From: Pinguiococcus pyrenoidosus
Taxonomy: Eukaryota; Sar; Pinguiophyceae; Pinguiochrysidales; Pinguiochrysidaceae
Length of the DNA: 64,000 nucleotides
Reading direction: 5' to 3'
Assembly (NCBI GenBank): GCA_019677205.1
Contig: JAAMXY010004159.1
Location: 1 to 64,000 of the forward strand
Shown here piece after piece: positions 1 to 9,145 of the stretch. Made by a program: the position numbers and the translations under genes. Position 1 is the stretch's first letter. Every line of letters begins with the position of its first letter. The notes below the pieces were generated by a model. The model saw only the letters and a program-made list of their open reading frames with translations, did not search any database and was not told the origin of the DNA.

Positions 1-1
1 G

Positions 2-1012
2 GAAGTCCTGCCAGACGCTGTACGCCAGCTGGCCAAGCTGCGCGCCGTCCTTCGGTGGCTTTCGCAGATTCAGCACCGCGCTAAGGCCAGGAGCCCGCGC
101 CTCGATCTCAGCTGATTGGCCCAAGGACCCTCCCACCACTCCCAACATTCCCGATCGCTGCATGGCCTCCTCCTTGGTCAAGCCCGCCCCGACGTGGGAG
201 TGGATTCCGAGCTGTTGCTGCAGCCTGGAGAGCAGCGCCTCCGACCCTTTCACGGAGGTTGCCAAGGTGCCAAACCACTCGCAGAAGCTCACATACTCCA
301 CGGCCACACACTGCTTCTCGAGCACCGTGCAGACCTTCTCCGCGGCGCGCACGCAAGCCTCCAACGGATACTCCCTGCTCATTTGATCCTTCCGCGCCAG
401 AAGCTTTCGGCATTCCTCACAGCTGTCCACGGGGAGGTGCTGCGTCGCCGCAGGCGACAGGGCCAGGAGGATGCTCGGGAGCCAGAGGTGCAGAAGAGTC
501 TGGGACGTGTCCAGATCTTGCTTTGGCTGCGCCTTGCGCCTGGCGCGATAGGCCAGAAGCGCCGCCAGAAGCTCCTCCTTGCTTGACGCCGCTTTCGGCG
601 CCGCAGAGAAGCGCAGCATGGGGCTGTGCGCAGCTATGATCGCGTAGTCGTGGATCGGCAATCGCTTCCCGGCCGCTATGGAGTCCGTGATCCACTTCGG
701 GGCCAAAACCGGCCGTCGGAGCTTGGATTTCGCGTACATCTGCTTCTTCTTCGAGTCGGGAAGGTTCGACGCGATGATGTGAGTGACCTGCTTGGTCTCG
801 TAGGTCTCGAAGAAGCCCCCGTGCGCGATGATGAGCGGCCTGAGCACCTCCACCGGCGGCGTCGTTCGGCCATCCACGAAGATGCACACGCCCTCGAAGA
901 TGTTGGATGCGCTTTCGGTGACGTCCGCCCGAAACTGGCGCCTCTGCTTCTTGATCTTGTCGCGCATGTACGTGCCGAAGTCGCCTCCATGGTGCTCCAC
1001 ATCGTGGTGCAT
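2..1012 (-). CDS. REV1: REV1-like BRCT / Y-family polymerase-related protein (partial, 3' end outside window)
   Basis: An open frame of about 337 codons runs off the left edge with no stop, so the gene is 3'-partial. From the ATG at 1012 the protein has the REV1-type lead-in (DFGTYMRDKIKKQRRQF) and then a BRCT domain at about residues 38-120, including THIIASNLPDSKKK and RPVLAPKWITDSI; this pairing is characteristic of REV1, the deoxycytidyl transferase of translesion synthesis. Downstream, residues ~195-290 only loosely resemble the second half of a Y-family palm (CVAVEYVSFCEWF, then HVGAGLTKEEAMQRSG). The first catalytic Asp motif is not seen, and the usual acidic pair reads Cys244-Glu245. 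An in-frame ATG also exists at 1162, but an E2F-like box at 1025-1039 and a tandem repeat at 1097-1160 would then be coding, so 1012 is preferred. The BRCT identity is firm; catalytic competence is doubtful. Confidence 0.7.
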   Translation of the reverse strand, partial: MHHDVEHHGGDFGTYMRDKIKKQRRQFRADVTESASNIFEGVCIFVDGRTTPPVEVLRPLIIAHGGFFETYETKQVTHIIASNLPDSKKKQMYAKSKLRRPVLAPKWITDSIAAGKRLPIHDYAIIAAHSPMLRFSAAPKAASSKEELLAALLAYRARRKAQPKQDLDTSQTLLHLWLPSILLALSPAATQHLPVDSCEECRKLLARKDQMSREYPLEACVRAAEKVCTVLEKQCVAVEYVSFCEWFGTLATSVKGSEALLSRLQQQLGIHSHVGAGLTKEEAMQRSGMLGVVGGSLGQSAEIEARAPGLSAVLNLRKPPKDGAQLGQLAYSVWQDF

Positions 1013-1024
1013 CTTCGAATCCAG

Positions 1025-1039
1025 TTTTGGCGGGAAAAA
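1025..1039. promoter_or_regulatory. E2F-like box upstream of the REV1-like gene
   Basis: The plus strand reads ttttggcgggaaaaa, a match to the classic E2F/DP consensus. It ends 12 bases before the chosen ATG at 1012. The same box, similarly placed, precedes NOPCHAP1 and WDR5. Confidence 0.5.
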
Positions 1040-1096
1040 GGCAAACGACTCGAAGCCGCCTTGGTCCCCCACCTTTTCGCTTTTCGCGCTGCTCGG

Positions 1097-1160
1097 TGAT
1101 AAAAATAAGAATCGCCTGCGCGCGCTTCTCGATGATAAAAATAAGAATCGCCTGCGCTGC
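1097..1160. repeat. Two-copy tandem repeat in the REV1 / STI1 head-to-head spacer
   Basis: The 24-base string beginning gataaaaataagaatcgcc occurs twice, 37 bases apart, with a GC-rich tail after each copy. It lies between the divergent starts at 1012 (-) and 1368 (+). If translation began at 1162 it would encode a repeated RRRFLFLS motif, but a promoter role is the simpler reading. Confidence 0.6.
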
Positions 1161-1367
1161 ATCCTCTTCTCATCATCACGACGAGTCCATCTTCGAATCT
1201 GTCCGTCTGTCCGTCCCACAAGTCCATCCGTCCCACAGGTCCAGCTGTCACAGGCTAGTTGAGGTTCCGCCAATCTGCCGATCCTTCGGCCGAAAGAGTT
1301 GAAATAGCAATTGAAGCTTGCGGCTTTGGCGCCCCTCGACCAGTGCATTGGTGCCGCCGTGTTCAGG

Positions 1368-2334
1368 ATGCTCTCTCGCTGCATTGCTCTGCTCTTGGCA
1401 TTGGCACTGCTGTGCCACGGCGCTGCCGCTGGGCTCTTCGGTGCGGAACCCGTGGGTTTTTGGCGGCGTGCACCGCGGTTCTCACGAGCTTCCCTGTGTT
1501 GTAGGCCGCAAGAAGACCGAGGAGGAGGCCCAGGACGGCGCCTTTGCCGCCAGGCGCGGCGTGGAGTACATGCGCGACGCGGCGGGCAACACCAACGAGC
1601 TTCGCGAGACGCTGAAGATGCTAGAGGACCCGGCCGTCATGCGGGAAGTGCAAGAGATGATGCGGGACCCGAAGTTCCAGGCCGAGATGGAGAAGCTCAC
1701 CTCGGACCCGCGCTTCAAGGCCTCCGTGCAGCAGGCAAATGAGCTTCTGGGCGAGACGGCGGCCGCAGACATGCTCGCCGACCCCAGCGTCTACGAGCAG
1801 TATCTGCGGATGTTCAGCAGCGAAAAGGAGAACGTGGCCAGAGGCATCAAGCACATGCACCAAGCCCTGGCAGACCCGCAGGAGATGAAGGTGCGATAAT
1901 TGGGGTGATGGGAAGATGGAAAGGTGGAAAGATGGAAAGACGGAAAGATGGAAATATGGAAAGATAGGAGGCACTGGAAGACTGGAGGAGGGCGTGAGCG
2001 ATTTCTGACTGCTCATCCCCAACAACGGTCCCACAGGCAGCGATGGATCTCCTCAACGATCCGGACACCCGGGCAGAAGTCGAGAGAATGATGAATGACC
2101 CGGACTTCCGCCGCGAGATGGAGCAGTACACGTCGGGAGCAGACTTCCAGGCGGCGATGAAGAAAGCTCGCAAGCAGGTGCGCGGCAAAACCGTTCTTTT
2201 CGCCTCTCGTAAGGCTTCCATGCTCCGCGACGCTGATGCGAACCCCCGTGCGGCCGTGGTAGGTCGATGAGATAATGAAAGACCCAAAGTTGGTGCAGGA
2301 GCTTCACTCGCAGATGCGCGAGCTCATGGCCTAG
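1368..2334 (+). CDS. Secreted/organellar STI1 (Hop-type) repeat protein
   Basis: Four exons: 1368-1440, 1505-1890, 2037-2177 and 2263-2334. They join in frame to a 223-residue protein, with GT-AG introns of 64, 146 and 85 bp. The N-terminus is a clear signal peptide (MLSRCIALLLALALLCHGAA), followed by a charged stretch. The rest is helical with repeated STI1/Hop motifs: DPAVMREVQEMMRDPKF, DPRFKASVQQ, DPDTRAEVERMMNDPDF and a closing DPKLVQELHSQMRELM. Such modules occur in the co-chaperones Hop and Hip and in plastid TIC40. The leader suggests work in the ER lumen or, with a cryptic transit peptide, in a complex plastid. The second intron carries a tggaaaga-type microsatellite (about 1914-1970). 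No TPR domain is present, so this is not canonical Hop. Function is inferred only from the repeats. Confidence 0.75.
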
Positions 2335-2667
2335 AGGGAGAAAACCCCGTCGGGTCAGGGTCTCTCGTTGCGGCGGCAGGAAGAAGTCTTTGTTGGTTTT
2401 TTGGCATCCCGTCGGAGTGATGGGAGGAGCGTTCATGGCGCCAACGTGGGTGGGCTAGCCGAAGCTCGCGATGTGTAGGTACTGTGGGATATCACGGACA
2501 AGTCGCAGATCTTCGCGAGGCTGCGGTAGATGCCTCGGGCATCTACTCGCGTTGAAATCGAGGACGGCGCACGGAAGAGCTTTGCAGTTGCTTGCTGCGG
2601 AATTGCCTGCATCTGCAGCTGAGACGGCGATCCCAGCTCTTCATTCAGAAGCTTGCGTTGTTCTCAG
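2335..2667. other. Convergent spacer, nothing recognised
   Basis: This is 333 bases between two tail-to-tail stop codons. I see no gene, repeat or structured RNA. It presumably carries both 3' untranslated regions. Confidence 0.5.
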
Positions 2668-4085
2668 CTAGCCATCCTTCGTCCTAAGAACGGCGACGTC
2701 CTCGCGATACTTGTCAACCTCACGCCCTTCCCACGTTCCTTTTTCTAGCTTGCCAAAGATGTTCTCACGCAGGTGCCTTATGGCCACCTCCTCGTCCGGG
2801 GACAGAGCCGACCAGACCGCTTCGACATTCTGCGTCATGTATTTCAGGACGGGCGCACTGACGAGGCACACGGGAATCCGGGACGAGGAGTGGAGGGAGA
2901 AGTGCAGCGCAAGCTTCGCAATGTCGAACCCGCGTTCCTTGCAGTAGTCAACGGCCACTCGACACGCCGCGCGAATGTCTCCAGAGGCAGGATGCCAATC
3001 GGGCGGGCCTCTCTCGCTCAGAAGGCCCATGCCAAGCGCACACGCGTTGATGACTCCAACTCCCTTGGCCTCCAGCTCCGGCAGCAGATCGACCTCCAGA
3101 GACCTGTCGGGGAGACGGGAAATGAGCGTGCGGCTTGTGGTCGTCACTACACGACAGAGGGCTCTTCTCTGCGGGACGCTCCGCCTTACGTGTCGACCAG
3201 GAAGTAGTGGCAGTAGCACAAGGACGTGTCAATTTTCACCGAGGACTGGTCGAGCAGCGCCCTGGGAAGGAAGGCTTTAGGTTCCCGTTTTCCTGTGGAT
3301 CCACACCACCGAAGGCTGCTGATGGAGGTACCGCTGACAGGAGAGAGGGTACCCAGTGACCCCGACGAACTTGGCCTTGCCCTCCTGGCGGCATTGATCA
3401 AGCGCGGGAAGCACCTCGTCCAGCACCTGCTCGATGGTGTCGGCAAACTCCGGGTCGTGCACCTGATTGTGTTTTGGAGAGACCGCGTGAGGCGTTCCCA
3501 TCGCCGAGAAAAGCATAAGTAGCTTTGATACCTGAATGATATCCACATAAGGCAAACGCAGGCGTTCCAAGCTCTCGTCCACGCTCTGCAGTGTCCTAGC
3601 CGCCCTGTCATCCAGACCGCCGGTGAGACGCCGCGTTTCCAAGCTCTGCTTCCAAGTACGTACGAGAAGTCAAACATCGTGGCAACGTCTCGGTCGTAGC
3701 GACAGGCCTTGGTCCCAATGTAGTACGCCTGTGGAGGCACTTCCTGAAGCACGTCGCCCAAGATCCGCTCGGCCCGACCTTGCCCATACCAGACAGCCGT
3801 GTCGATGAAGTTCACGCCGCAGCGCAGAGCATAAAGCACGGCAGCCTTGGCTTCCTCCTCTTCAAAGGCCTCGTAGAAGCCTCCAAAAGCCGAGGTGCCG
3901 ATGCCCAGCAGCGACACGACCATGCCCGTCTGCCCCAGCGGACTGTACAGCATCTTGCGCACGGCGCTCTCATCGTGGAACCCGCGGACGAACGTCGGTG
4001 GCAAGCGCTGCGAGCCCGGGATGCGCATGCCAGGCCAGGGCTCGTCGCCCGGGCCCAAGTACTTCGCTTCGGCCGCCGACTCCAT
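2668..4085 (-). CDS. L-GalDH: L-galactose dehydrogenase (aldo-keto reductase family)
   Basis: Five exons on the minus strand: 4085-3664, 3604-3532, 3462-3332, 3261-3190 and 3133-2668. All four introns (56-70 bp) are GT-AG and join in frame to 387 residues. The enzyme oxidises L-galactose to L-galactono-1,4-lactone with NAD+, a step of the plant-type (Smirnoff-Wheeler) vitamin C pathway. Family signatures are strong: DESLERLRLPYVDIIQ, GVTGYPL, CYCHYFLVD and ERGPPDWHPAS. The AKR tetrad is visible as Asp and Tyr in FIDTAVWYG, Lys in YIGTKACRYD, and His in QVHDPEF. The ATG at 4085 is the first in the exon-1 frame. The N-terminus is about 40 residues longer than plant homologues and shows no clear targeting signal. 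It is tail-to-tail with the STI1 gene and head-to-head with the gene at 4875. Confidence 0.9.
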
Positions 4086-4874
4086 CGAAAATCCGGTGAA
4101 GATCCACAAAGAACATCCTTTGGGGCCTCAAGCGCCAATCTGGTGACAGATCTCGAAAAGAGGACAGAGGACAGAGGACAGAGGACAGAGAACAGAGAAC
4201 GAAAGCTACGAGAATACCTCAAGAATACGAGCGGGCGTAGCTTTCATGCGGTTTCCTGCGAGAAACGCGTGTCAGTCTTCCTCAGCTGTGCTACAACCGA
4301 ATCTCAGTTAAATTCTCGCTTGGCGCCCTTTTTGGCGCCGAAGATCGCAAACGCCGCGCGTCGCGCTGGTGCTCCGGCCACCTCGGCCTCGCCCACTTCT
4401 CGACGAAACCAAAGGACCGCGCGAGTGCTGCGGGCGCGGCGCTTCGCTCCGCGCGCGGCATCGCCTCGTCTCTGTCCGCAGAAAGTCGGCCCGAACCACG
4501 GCCAAGATGGCTGCACCATGCTCGCCTTGCGACGCTTGAGCGCGCTTGAAACGGCCCGACTGCGACGATAACGATCTGGGTACAGAATGAGCGGCTTGCC
4601 ACACTGTTTCCCCTTCACTGGGGAGACGGCGGCGCCGAGAATCCCGCAAGACCAAGTGCCCATGCTGCTCCAAGTGGCGGTGAGTGGCCACAAACGCCAT
4701 GCCCTTCCCCCAATTCGGCGCTGAATAGACACTTCTGTATCCAGAGAAGACGGCGGCGGAAGAAGGCGCTGCCAAAAGGCTGGCATGGCGCCGCAGCGGA
4801 GGTACTCAAGCCAGATACGGGAGGGAAAGGCTGGGGTTCGAGGCTCACAAAGCCCTCGCACCGCTCGACAGGAG
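4086..4874. other. Divergent spacer with a short microsatellite
   Basis: This is 789 bases between head-to-head starts. A purine-rich microsatellite built on ggacaga lies at about 4158-4200. Several overlapping open frames exist, but none has coding-like composition or a recognisable domain. No E2F-like box was found here. Confidence 0.5.
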
Positions 4875-7401
4875 ATGAAAATGGTGCTCACGTGGCTGGC
4901 AGAGCGTGAATCATTTCTCGAAGAGGTAAGAAGAGCGTTTCTCAAGGTTTGATGCGGCGCCGTCCATTGCTCAGTGGCGTCTGGGGTCGACGTAGGTTGG
5001 CAACACGCTGCGGAGACACCTTCCGGACGGCACGGAGCTCCGGAGCTCGATGCCCCAGCCCTTGGACGTGCAAAACATCTCGGATGACATCATAAGTCCG
5101 CAGCCGACACCCACCGAGGAGTTCGTGCCCACCCCGCCCACGCATGGGATGCCGTCGCTGCCGAGAGCCGGAGCAAATCCCGCAGGCTTGCCTGCCCCGC
5201 CCTCCGGGCTGCACATGCTGGACGACCATGACGATCTTTTTGACATGTTTTCGGAGGATGATCCATTCTTTGGGGGAATGCTCGACGTGGGCGACGGCGA
5301 CGTCGTTGGGCTTGGCGCCGCACCGGCGTTCGACCTACCTCCGGAACCGTCCGCCGTGCCAGATCCGGCGCAAGCGCCTCCTCTCCCCCTTCAATCGGCG
5401 AATCGCATACAGGCGCCCTTGCCGCTGCCCAAGTCGAAGCGGACAAAGCGTGCGGGAGGAAGCTCCACAAGTCACTCAAAGGGGGCCAAGGCGCGGGGAG
5501 GAGGCGGGTCTCCGCGGGAAGCTTCTCGCGACCTCGAGGGAAAGTCGGTGAAAGTGCGGGTGCGCTGCTCCGGGCTCAATGGGACGTCCCTGCTCGACGC
5601 GCTTCTGCCCGCGGCACCGTTCTCAATGACCGCAGGAGCGGGAGGGGCCGCGAGGCAGTCGACCAAGCAGTCCAACGCCAAAGACGTCGCAAAGCCGGCC
5701 CCGAAGCGGAGGCGAGAACGCAAGAAGGACCGGACGAAGCAAGCCAAAGCGAAGCTCCGGGCTTCGGAAGCTCTTCCGTCGAAGCAGGAGCAAGGTAAAA
5801 GGGACTGAAGAGAAAGGAGGTTGCCGTGGTCCATTGCTAACATGACGTTCTGTCCATTGAAGAACTGCTGAAGCTCCACGAGGCGGAGGATAGCTTCATC
5901 GATGGAGAAGCTCGTGCCGAGGCGCTTTGGAGTATGCTCGAGGTACCTTCTTTCTTTTTGGCTTCCGCGTGCGCGTGCTTTGCTTTTGCATGACGCTAAA
6001 TCCCCCTTCTGAAGGCGACCCGATTCTGGCCACCGTCGAAGCGCACGATTCCCGATCCAAAGCTTGTTCAGGAGGCCGAGGAGCTCCTGCGCACCTGCCG
6101 GAATCGAAAGCGGAGCATTCGAGATGTCTATCTGTCGGGCCCTCCGTCAAGTGCGCCGACGCGCGCCGCTTGGGAGCTGCGCTGTGAGCGCCTCGTCAGT
6201 GGTCTGATGCCGCTGACCTTGAAGGGGACGCCGATGGACGAGAGGGACGACACGTTCGAGTCCGGCGATACCACGGAGGAAGACACCTCGGACTTTCCCT
6301 TTCCCGTCACGCCTCTGATTGCGCGACGGATGACAGCGTGGGAACGTCACGAGGCCTTGCAAAGGCTTGCTAGGTTGGTGGTCAAAGGGATTCCGAAAGG
6401 CTCAACCGGCGTCCTAACACAAGCACCTGCTCAGGAAAGGATATCTTGCGGATTTAGAACTGGAAGATGACATAGTGCTTGTGGAAGGTGGGCAGCGCTC
6501 TGCCGCCGCTCCGACGCCCGCCGTGAAGGTGGAGAAGCCCCAGACGGCGCCTGAGGAGAAGCCCTCGGAAGCGAAGAAGCCGCTGCAGGTTGCGATCCCT
6601 GTCTTTCGAGGGAAGGTGATTGATAGATCTAGTCCCGGTGCACCCTCTCTCGGAAGCGCCAGTCCACGGGGGAAGCTTGTCCCGCTAGGTAGCCCGGTGG
6701 TCAAGCCTGAGAAAGGCGCGGGATCTGTGAGCGGGGCCGGAGCCGCCGGGCCAGAAAGCACCAAGGCAGGGGAAGGCCCCTCGCCGGCCAAGTGTAATAT
6801 AGAGGGCGAGAAAGCTTCCGCAGAAGACGCATCCAGAGATGCGACTAGTGCAGCAGAGAATGGGCAGCCTGGCAAAGCGACCAGGTCCCGGATCGACGTG
6901 ATTTTTCCGCATGGGACGGATGCCGCAATGGCCTTGCCCAGGTAAGCAGCTCGTGTTCTGCCAAGCCGGGCTGCCGCGATGCGCTGATCCCACCACACCC
7001 ACAGAGCGACGGCAAGGTACGGGGTTCTCTTGGACAAGCAGGCGTCCTCCATGGCGATGGTGCTGAGCGGCATCTATGAGGAGATGAAGGAAGCGCAGGA
7101 GAAGTACGGGAGCCTGGTTGGGAATGGCAAGAATCCTAGCGCTGCGCAAAAGAGGGTTAAGAAGGAGAGCGGCAGCAAGCGAAGATCCTCGGAACCCAAG
7201 GTCAAGGCAGTCAATGGTTTGTCGGAGGAGAAAATTTTGGAGAAGTACAAGCGATACGAGGCGCTGGTCAAGGCGCGGGGCAAGAAGAACGGCAGCAATG
7301 GCCAGGCAGAGGCTCCGACATCTGCATCCGTTGCCAGTTTCAACGCGGGGGAACTGCAGTTGCAGGCGCGGAGTGTCGGACCCAACAGTTTGCCGTGGTA
7401 G
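4875..7401 (+). CDS. Unrecognised protein, probably nuclear
   Basis: Six exons can be joined in frame: 4875-4925, 4996-5794, 5863-5942, 6015-6377, 6424-6941 and 7005-7401, giving 735 residues. The first exon is a 17-codon piece (MKMVLTWLAERESFLEE) with a good gtaaga donor. The 46-bp intron at 6378-6423 is the least certain. I recognise no family. The N-terminal third is Pro/Asp-rich and acidic (DDHDDLFDMFSEDDPFFGG), followed by several basic clusters (KPAPKRRRERKKDRTK) that look like nuclear localisation signals. A central helical stretch near ELLKLHEAEDSFIDGEARAE is the best candidate for a folded domain. The C-terminus is Lys-rich with possible coiled coil and ends SVGPNSLPW. A chromatin or transcription role is a guess. 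The splice model itself is fairly secure because frames and splice sites agree. Confidence 0.6.
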
Positions 7402-8242
7402 ACTGCTCTGCCGCGTCTCGAATGCGCCCCAGACTCTCAGACCGTCTGCACCGTTTGACGATGGTTTGTCCTGTAGAAATGAGTTCACAAATCGGAGCGA
7501 TTGCGTATCGCGAGCGACCTCAGGAGCAACTCATCCTCGCAGCTCGCTAGTGCACAGTCCACCCGGCAGCAGCGTTGACGTATAGCCACAACTCCCGTGG
7601 CGTCTTCTCAGAGGTGCCAAAGCCTGATGGGAGTCTCGGCAAGCAGAAAGACAGAGCATAGACAGGCTAGCAAGGCTACATCAGAAAGGCACTTTGACGT
7701 GATGGTTCCTCTCAGCCAACGGCCTCAAGTCTTCTCTTTCCAGCGCTTCTCTCATCCTTCTCTGCTGCGCAGAGGTTGGAGGCACTGGTCGATTCTATCG
7801 GACAGACAAATCAGTGCGGCTTTCTTTCTTGCTTCCGATATCATCTCTTCATCTACACCCTTGGTCCTCTGTGCCCTTCGCCGAGGCTCGGTGTGCTCCA
7901 GGCCCGACGATGCTATGCAGGAGCTGCCGAAGCGCGCACACAGGCGCGGGTGCAAGACTTCCCAGGACTTGCACCGACTGTGACTCGATACTGGTCATGC
8001 GTCCAGAAGCATCGCGTCCAGAAGCATCGCGTCCAGAAGCATCGCGTCCAGAAGCATCGCCTTCTCCTGATGTCTGCGAGCTTTTTCTGCTCTAGCCTCC
8101 TTTCCGACGCGTTTCCCTCCGATGCAGAACAACAAAGCAAAGCAAAGCAACGCAGACCAAAGCAGACCAAAGCGAGCGGTAAGAGTCACAGAGCGTTGCG
8201 CGCCAGCCACCGGGAAACTCTGGAAGAGGGGATGGGCGCATC
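7402..8242. other. Convergent spacer with a perfect 15-bp tandem repeat
   Basis: This is 841 bases between two stop codons. It contains no gene that I can support. Its features are the four-copy repeat at 8001-8060 and imperfect a/g/c-rich repeats (aaagc, cagaccaaag) at about 8124-8175. Confidence 0.5.
8001..8060. repeat. 15-bp tandem repeat, four perfect copies
   Basis: The unit gtccagaagcatcgc is repeated four times without a mismatch. The unit length is a multiple of three, so open frames cross it, but none looks like a gene. Confidence 0.9.
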
Positions 8243-8713
8243 TCACTGGCCTTCGCCAACTGAAGCTTCTCTGATGAGCGGTTCCTGGCGCCTCTTCTTC
8301 TCCTTCTGCTGCACTTGCGCTGTGCTCGTTTGGTCGTCCTCTCCTTGGGCAGTATCGGAGAGCGCCAGCAAGGCTTCGTTGAACACAGTCTCGTCCGCAA
8401 TCTCGCCCAGCGTCAAACTGATCTCCACCTCGGCTTCTTGTGCGCTCTTTTCCGTCTCCGCGCCTTGCTCGTCCGCTTCCAAAGCCATGTCCACGCGCAG
8501 GTCCGACGCATCACCGGACCGCACGCGCTCCTCCAGCTCTTCGTTCGCCTGGCTGATGAGTGGGAGGAACTTCTCCACCTTGTCCAGAAGCGCCGATCGC
8601 GGCAACGCCGGGCCCCGCGCTGCGCAGGCCAAGGAGTGGCCACGGGGCAAGTTGGTGCTCTCGAGGCTTCCGCTGCTCCGCTTCTTTGGAGAGCTGTCCT
8701 GCAGGTGCGACAT
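8243..8713 (-). CDS. NOPCHAP1: NOPCHAP1-like box C/D snoRNP assembly chaperone (DUF4598)
   Basis: A single-exon frame of 156 residues from the ATG at 8713. The diagnostic segment is ALLDKVEKFLPLISQANEEL, which closely matches the conserved core of human C12orf45/NOPCHAP1. The rest is acidic and low in complexity, ending in a basic EKKRRQEPLIR tail, as in that family. The human protein links the R2TP/RUVBL complex to NOP58 during snoRNP assembly, so a nucleolar chaperone role is inferred. The open frame extends upstream past another ATG at 8827, but the E2F-like box at 8723-8735 sits nine bases before 8713, arguing for the shorter form. It is head-to-head with WDR5. Confidence 0.75.
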   Translation of the reverse strand: MSHLQDSSPKKRSSGSLESTNLPRGHSLACAARGPALPRSALLDKVEKFLPLISQANEELEERVRSGDASDLRVDMALEADEQGAETEKSAQEAEVEISLTLGEIADETVFNEALLALSDTAQGEDDQTSTAQVQQKEKKRRQEPLIREASVGEGQ

Positions 8714-8722
8714 CGACCCGGC

Positions 8723-8735
8723 TTTTGGCGGGAAA
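8723..8735. promoter_or_regulatory. E2F-like box upstream of NOPCHAP1
   Basis: The plus strand reads ttttggcgggaaa, nine bases before the minus-strand ATG at 8713. Spacing and orientation match the copy at the REV1-like gene. Confidence 0.5.
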
Positions 8736-9107
8736 TCGGACACTTTAAAGGCGTCCGCGCAGAGAGCCAGCAACGACAAACCAATCCGTAACGGCACTTT
8801 CGTCCCTCTCTCCGCTAATTTTGACATTGTCAATGTATGGAATGCCAATATAGGGCTCATCTGATCGCTTGCTTTGCCAACAAGTCCGTAAATCCAGTTG
8901 ATAAATAGAATAAGATATTGAATTCGCTTGGAGATGCGTGGGAGTCGATGCGTGGGGCCCAGCTGAGCACAAAATCCTTTCAAACAGCCGCAAAGTCTGC
9001 AAAGTTGTGCATCTGGGCGTCGCTTCGGCCTCCACCGTGTCATTCTGAGACGCTCATTTTGCAGCGCCACAGGGCGAAGGGACGCGCGCGCTTTGGTTTG
9101 AAATTGC
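8736..9107. promoter_or_regulatory. Head-to-head promoter region of NOPCHAP1 and WDR5, with an AT-rich core
   Basis: The spacer between the two divergent genes is flanked on each side by an E2F-like box. Its middle (about 8815-8935) is distinctly AT-rich, for example ttgataaatagaataagat near 8898-8916, unlike the GC-rich surroundings. A bidirectional promoter is inferred from position. Confidence 0.4.
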
Positions 9108-9120
9108 TTTGGCGGGAAAG
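9108..9120. promoter_or_regulatory. E2F-like box upstream of WDR5
   Basis: The plus strand reads tttggcgggaaag, 25 bases before the ATG at 9146. Confidence 0.5.
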
Positions 9121-9145
9121 ACCGTTTTTCTTTTTGTAGCTTCTG

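Noticed and set aside
4304-4945. Long minus-strand frame upstream of L-GalDH
   Set aside because: Arg/Ser/Ala-rich composition typical of antisense frames in GC-rich DNA, no domain, and it overlaps the plausible first exon of the 4875 gene on the other strand.
8001-8060. CRISPR-like array
   Set aside because: The 15-bp units are directly adjacent with no spacers, and the window is eukaryotic nuclear DNA. A simple tandem repeat.
7776-8864. A 362-codon plus-strand frame over NOPCHAP1 and the 15-bp repeat
   Set aside because: It is antisense to the recognisable NOPCHAP1 core and Ser/Cys/Phe-rich. A reverse-strand shadow.
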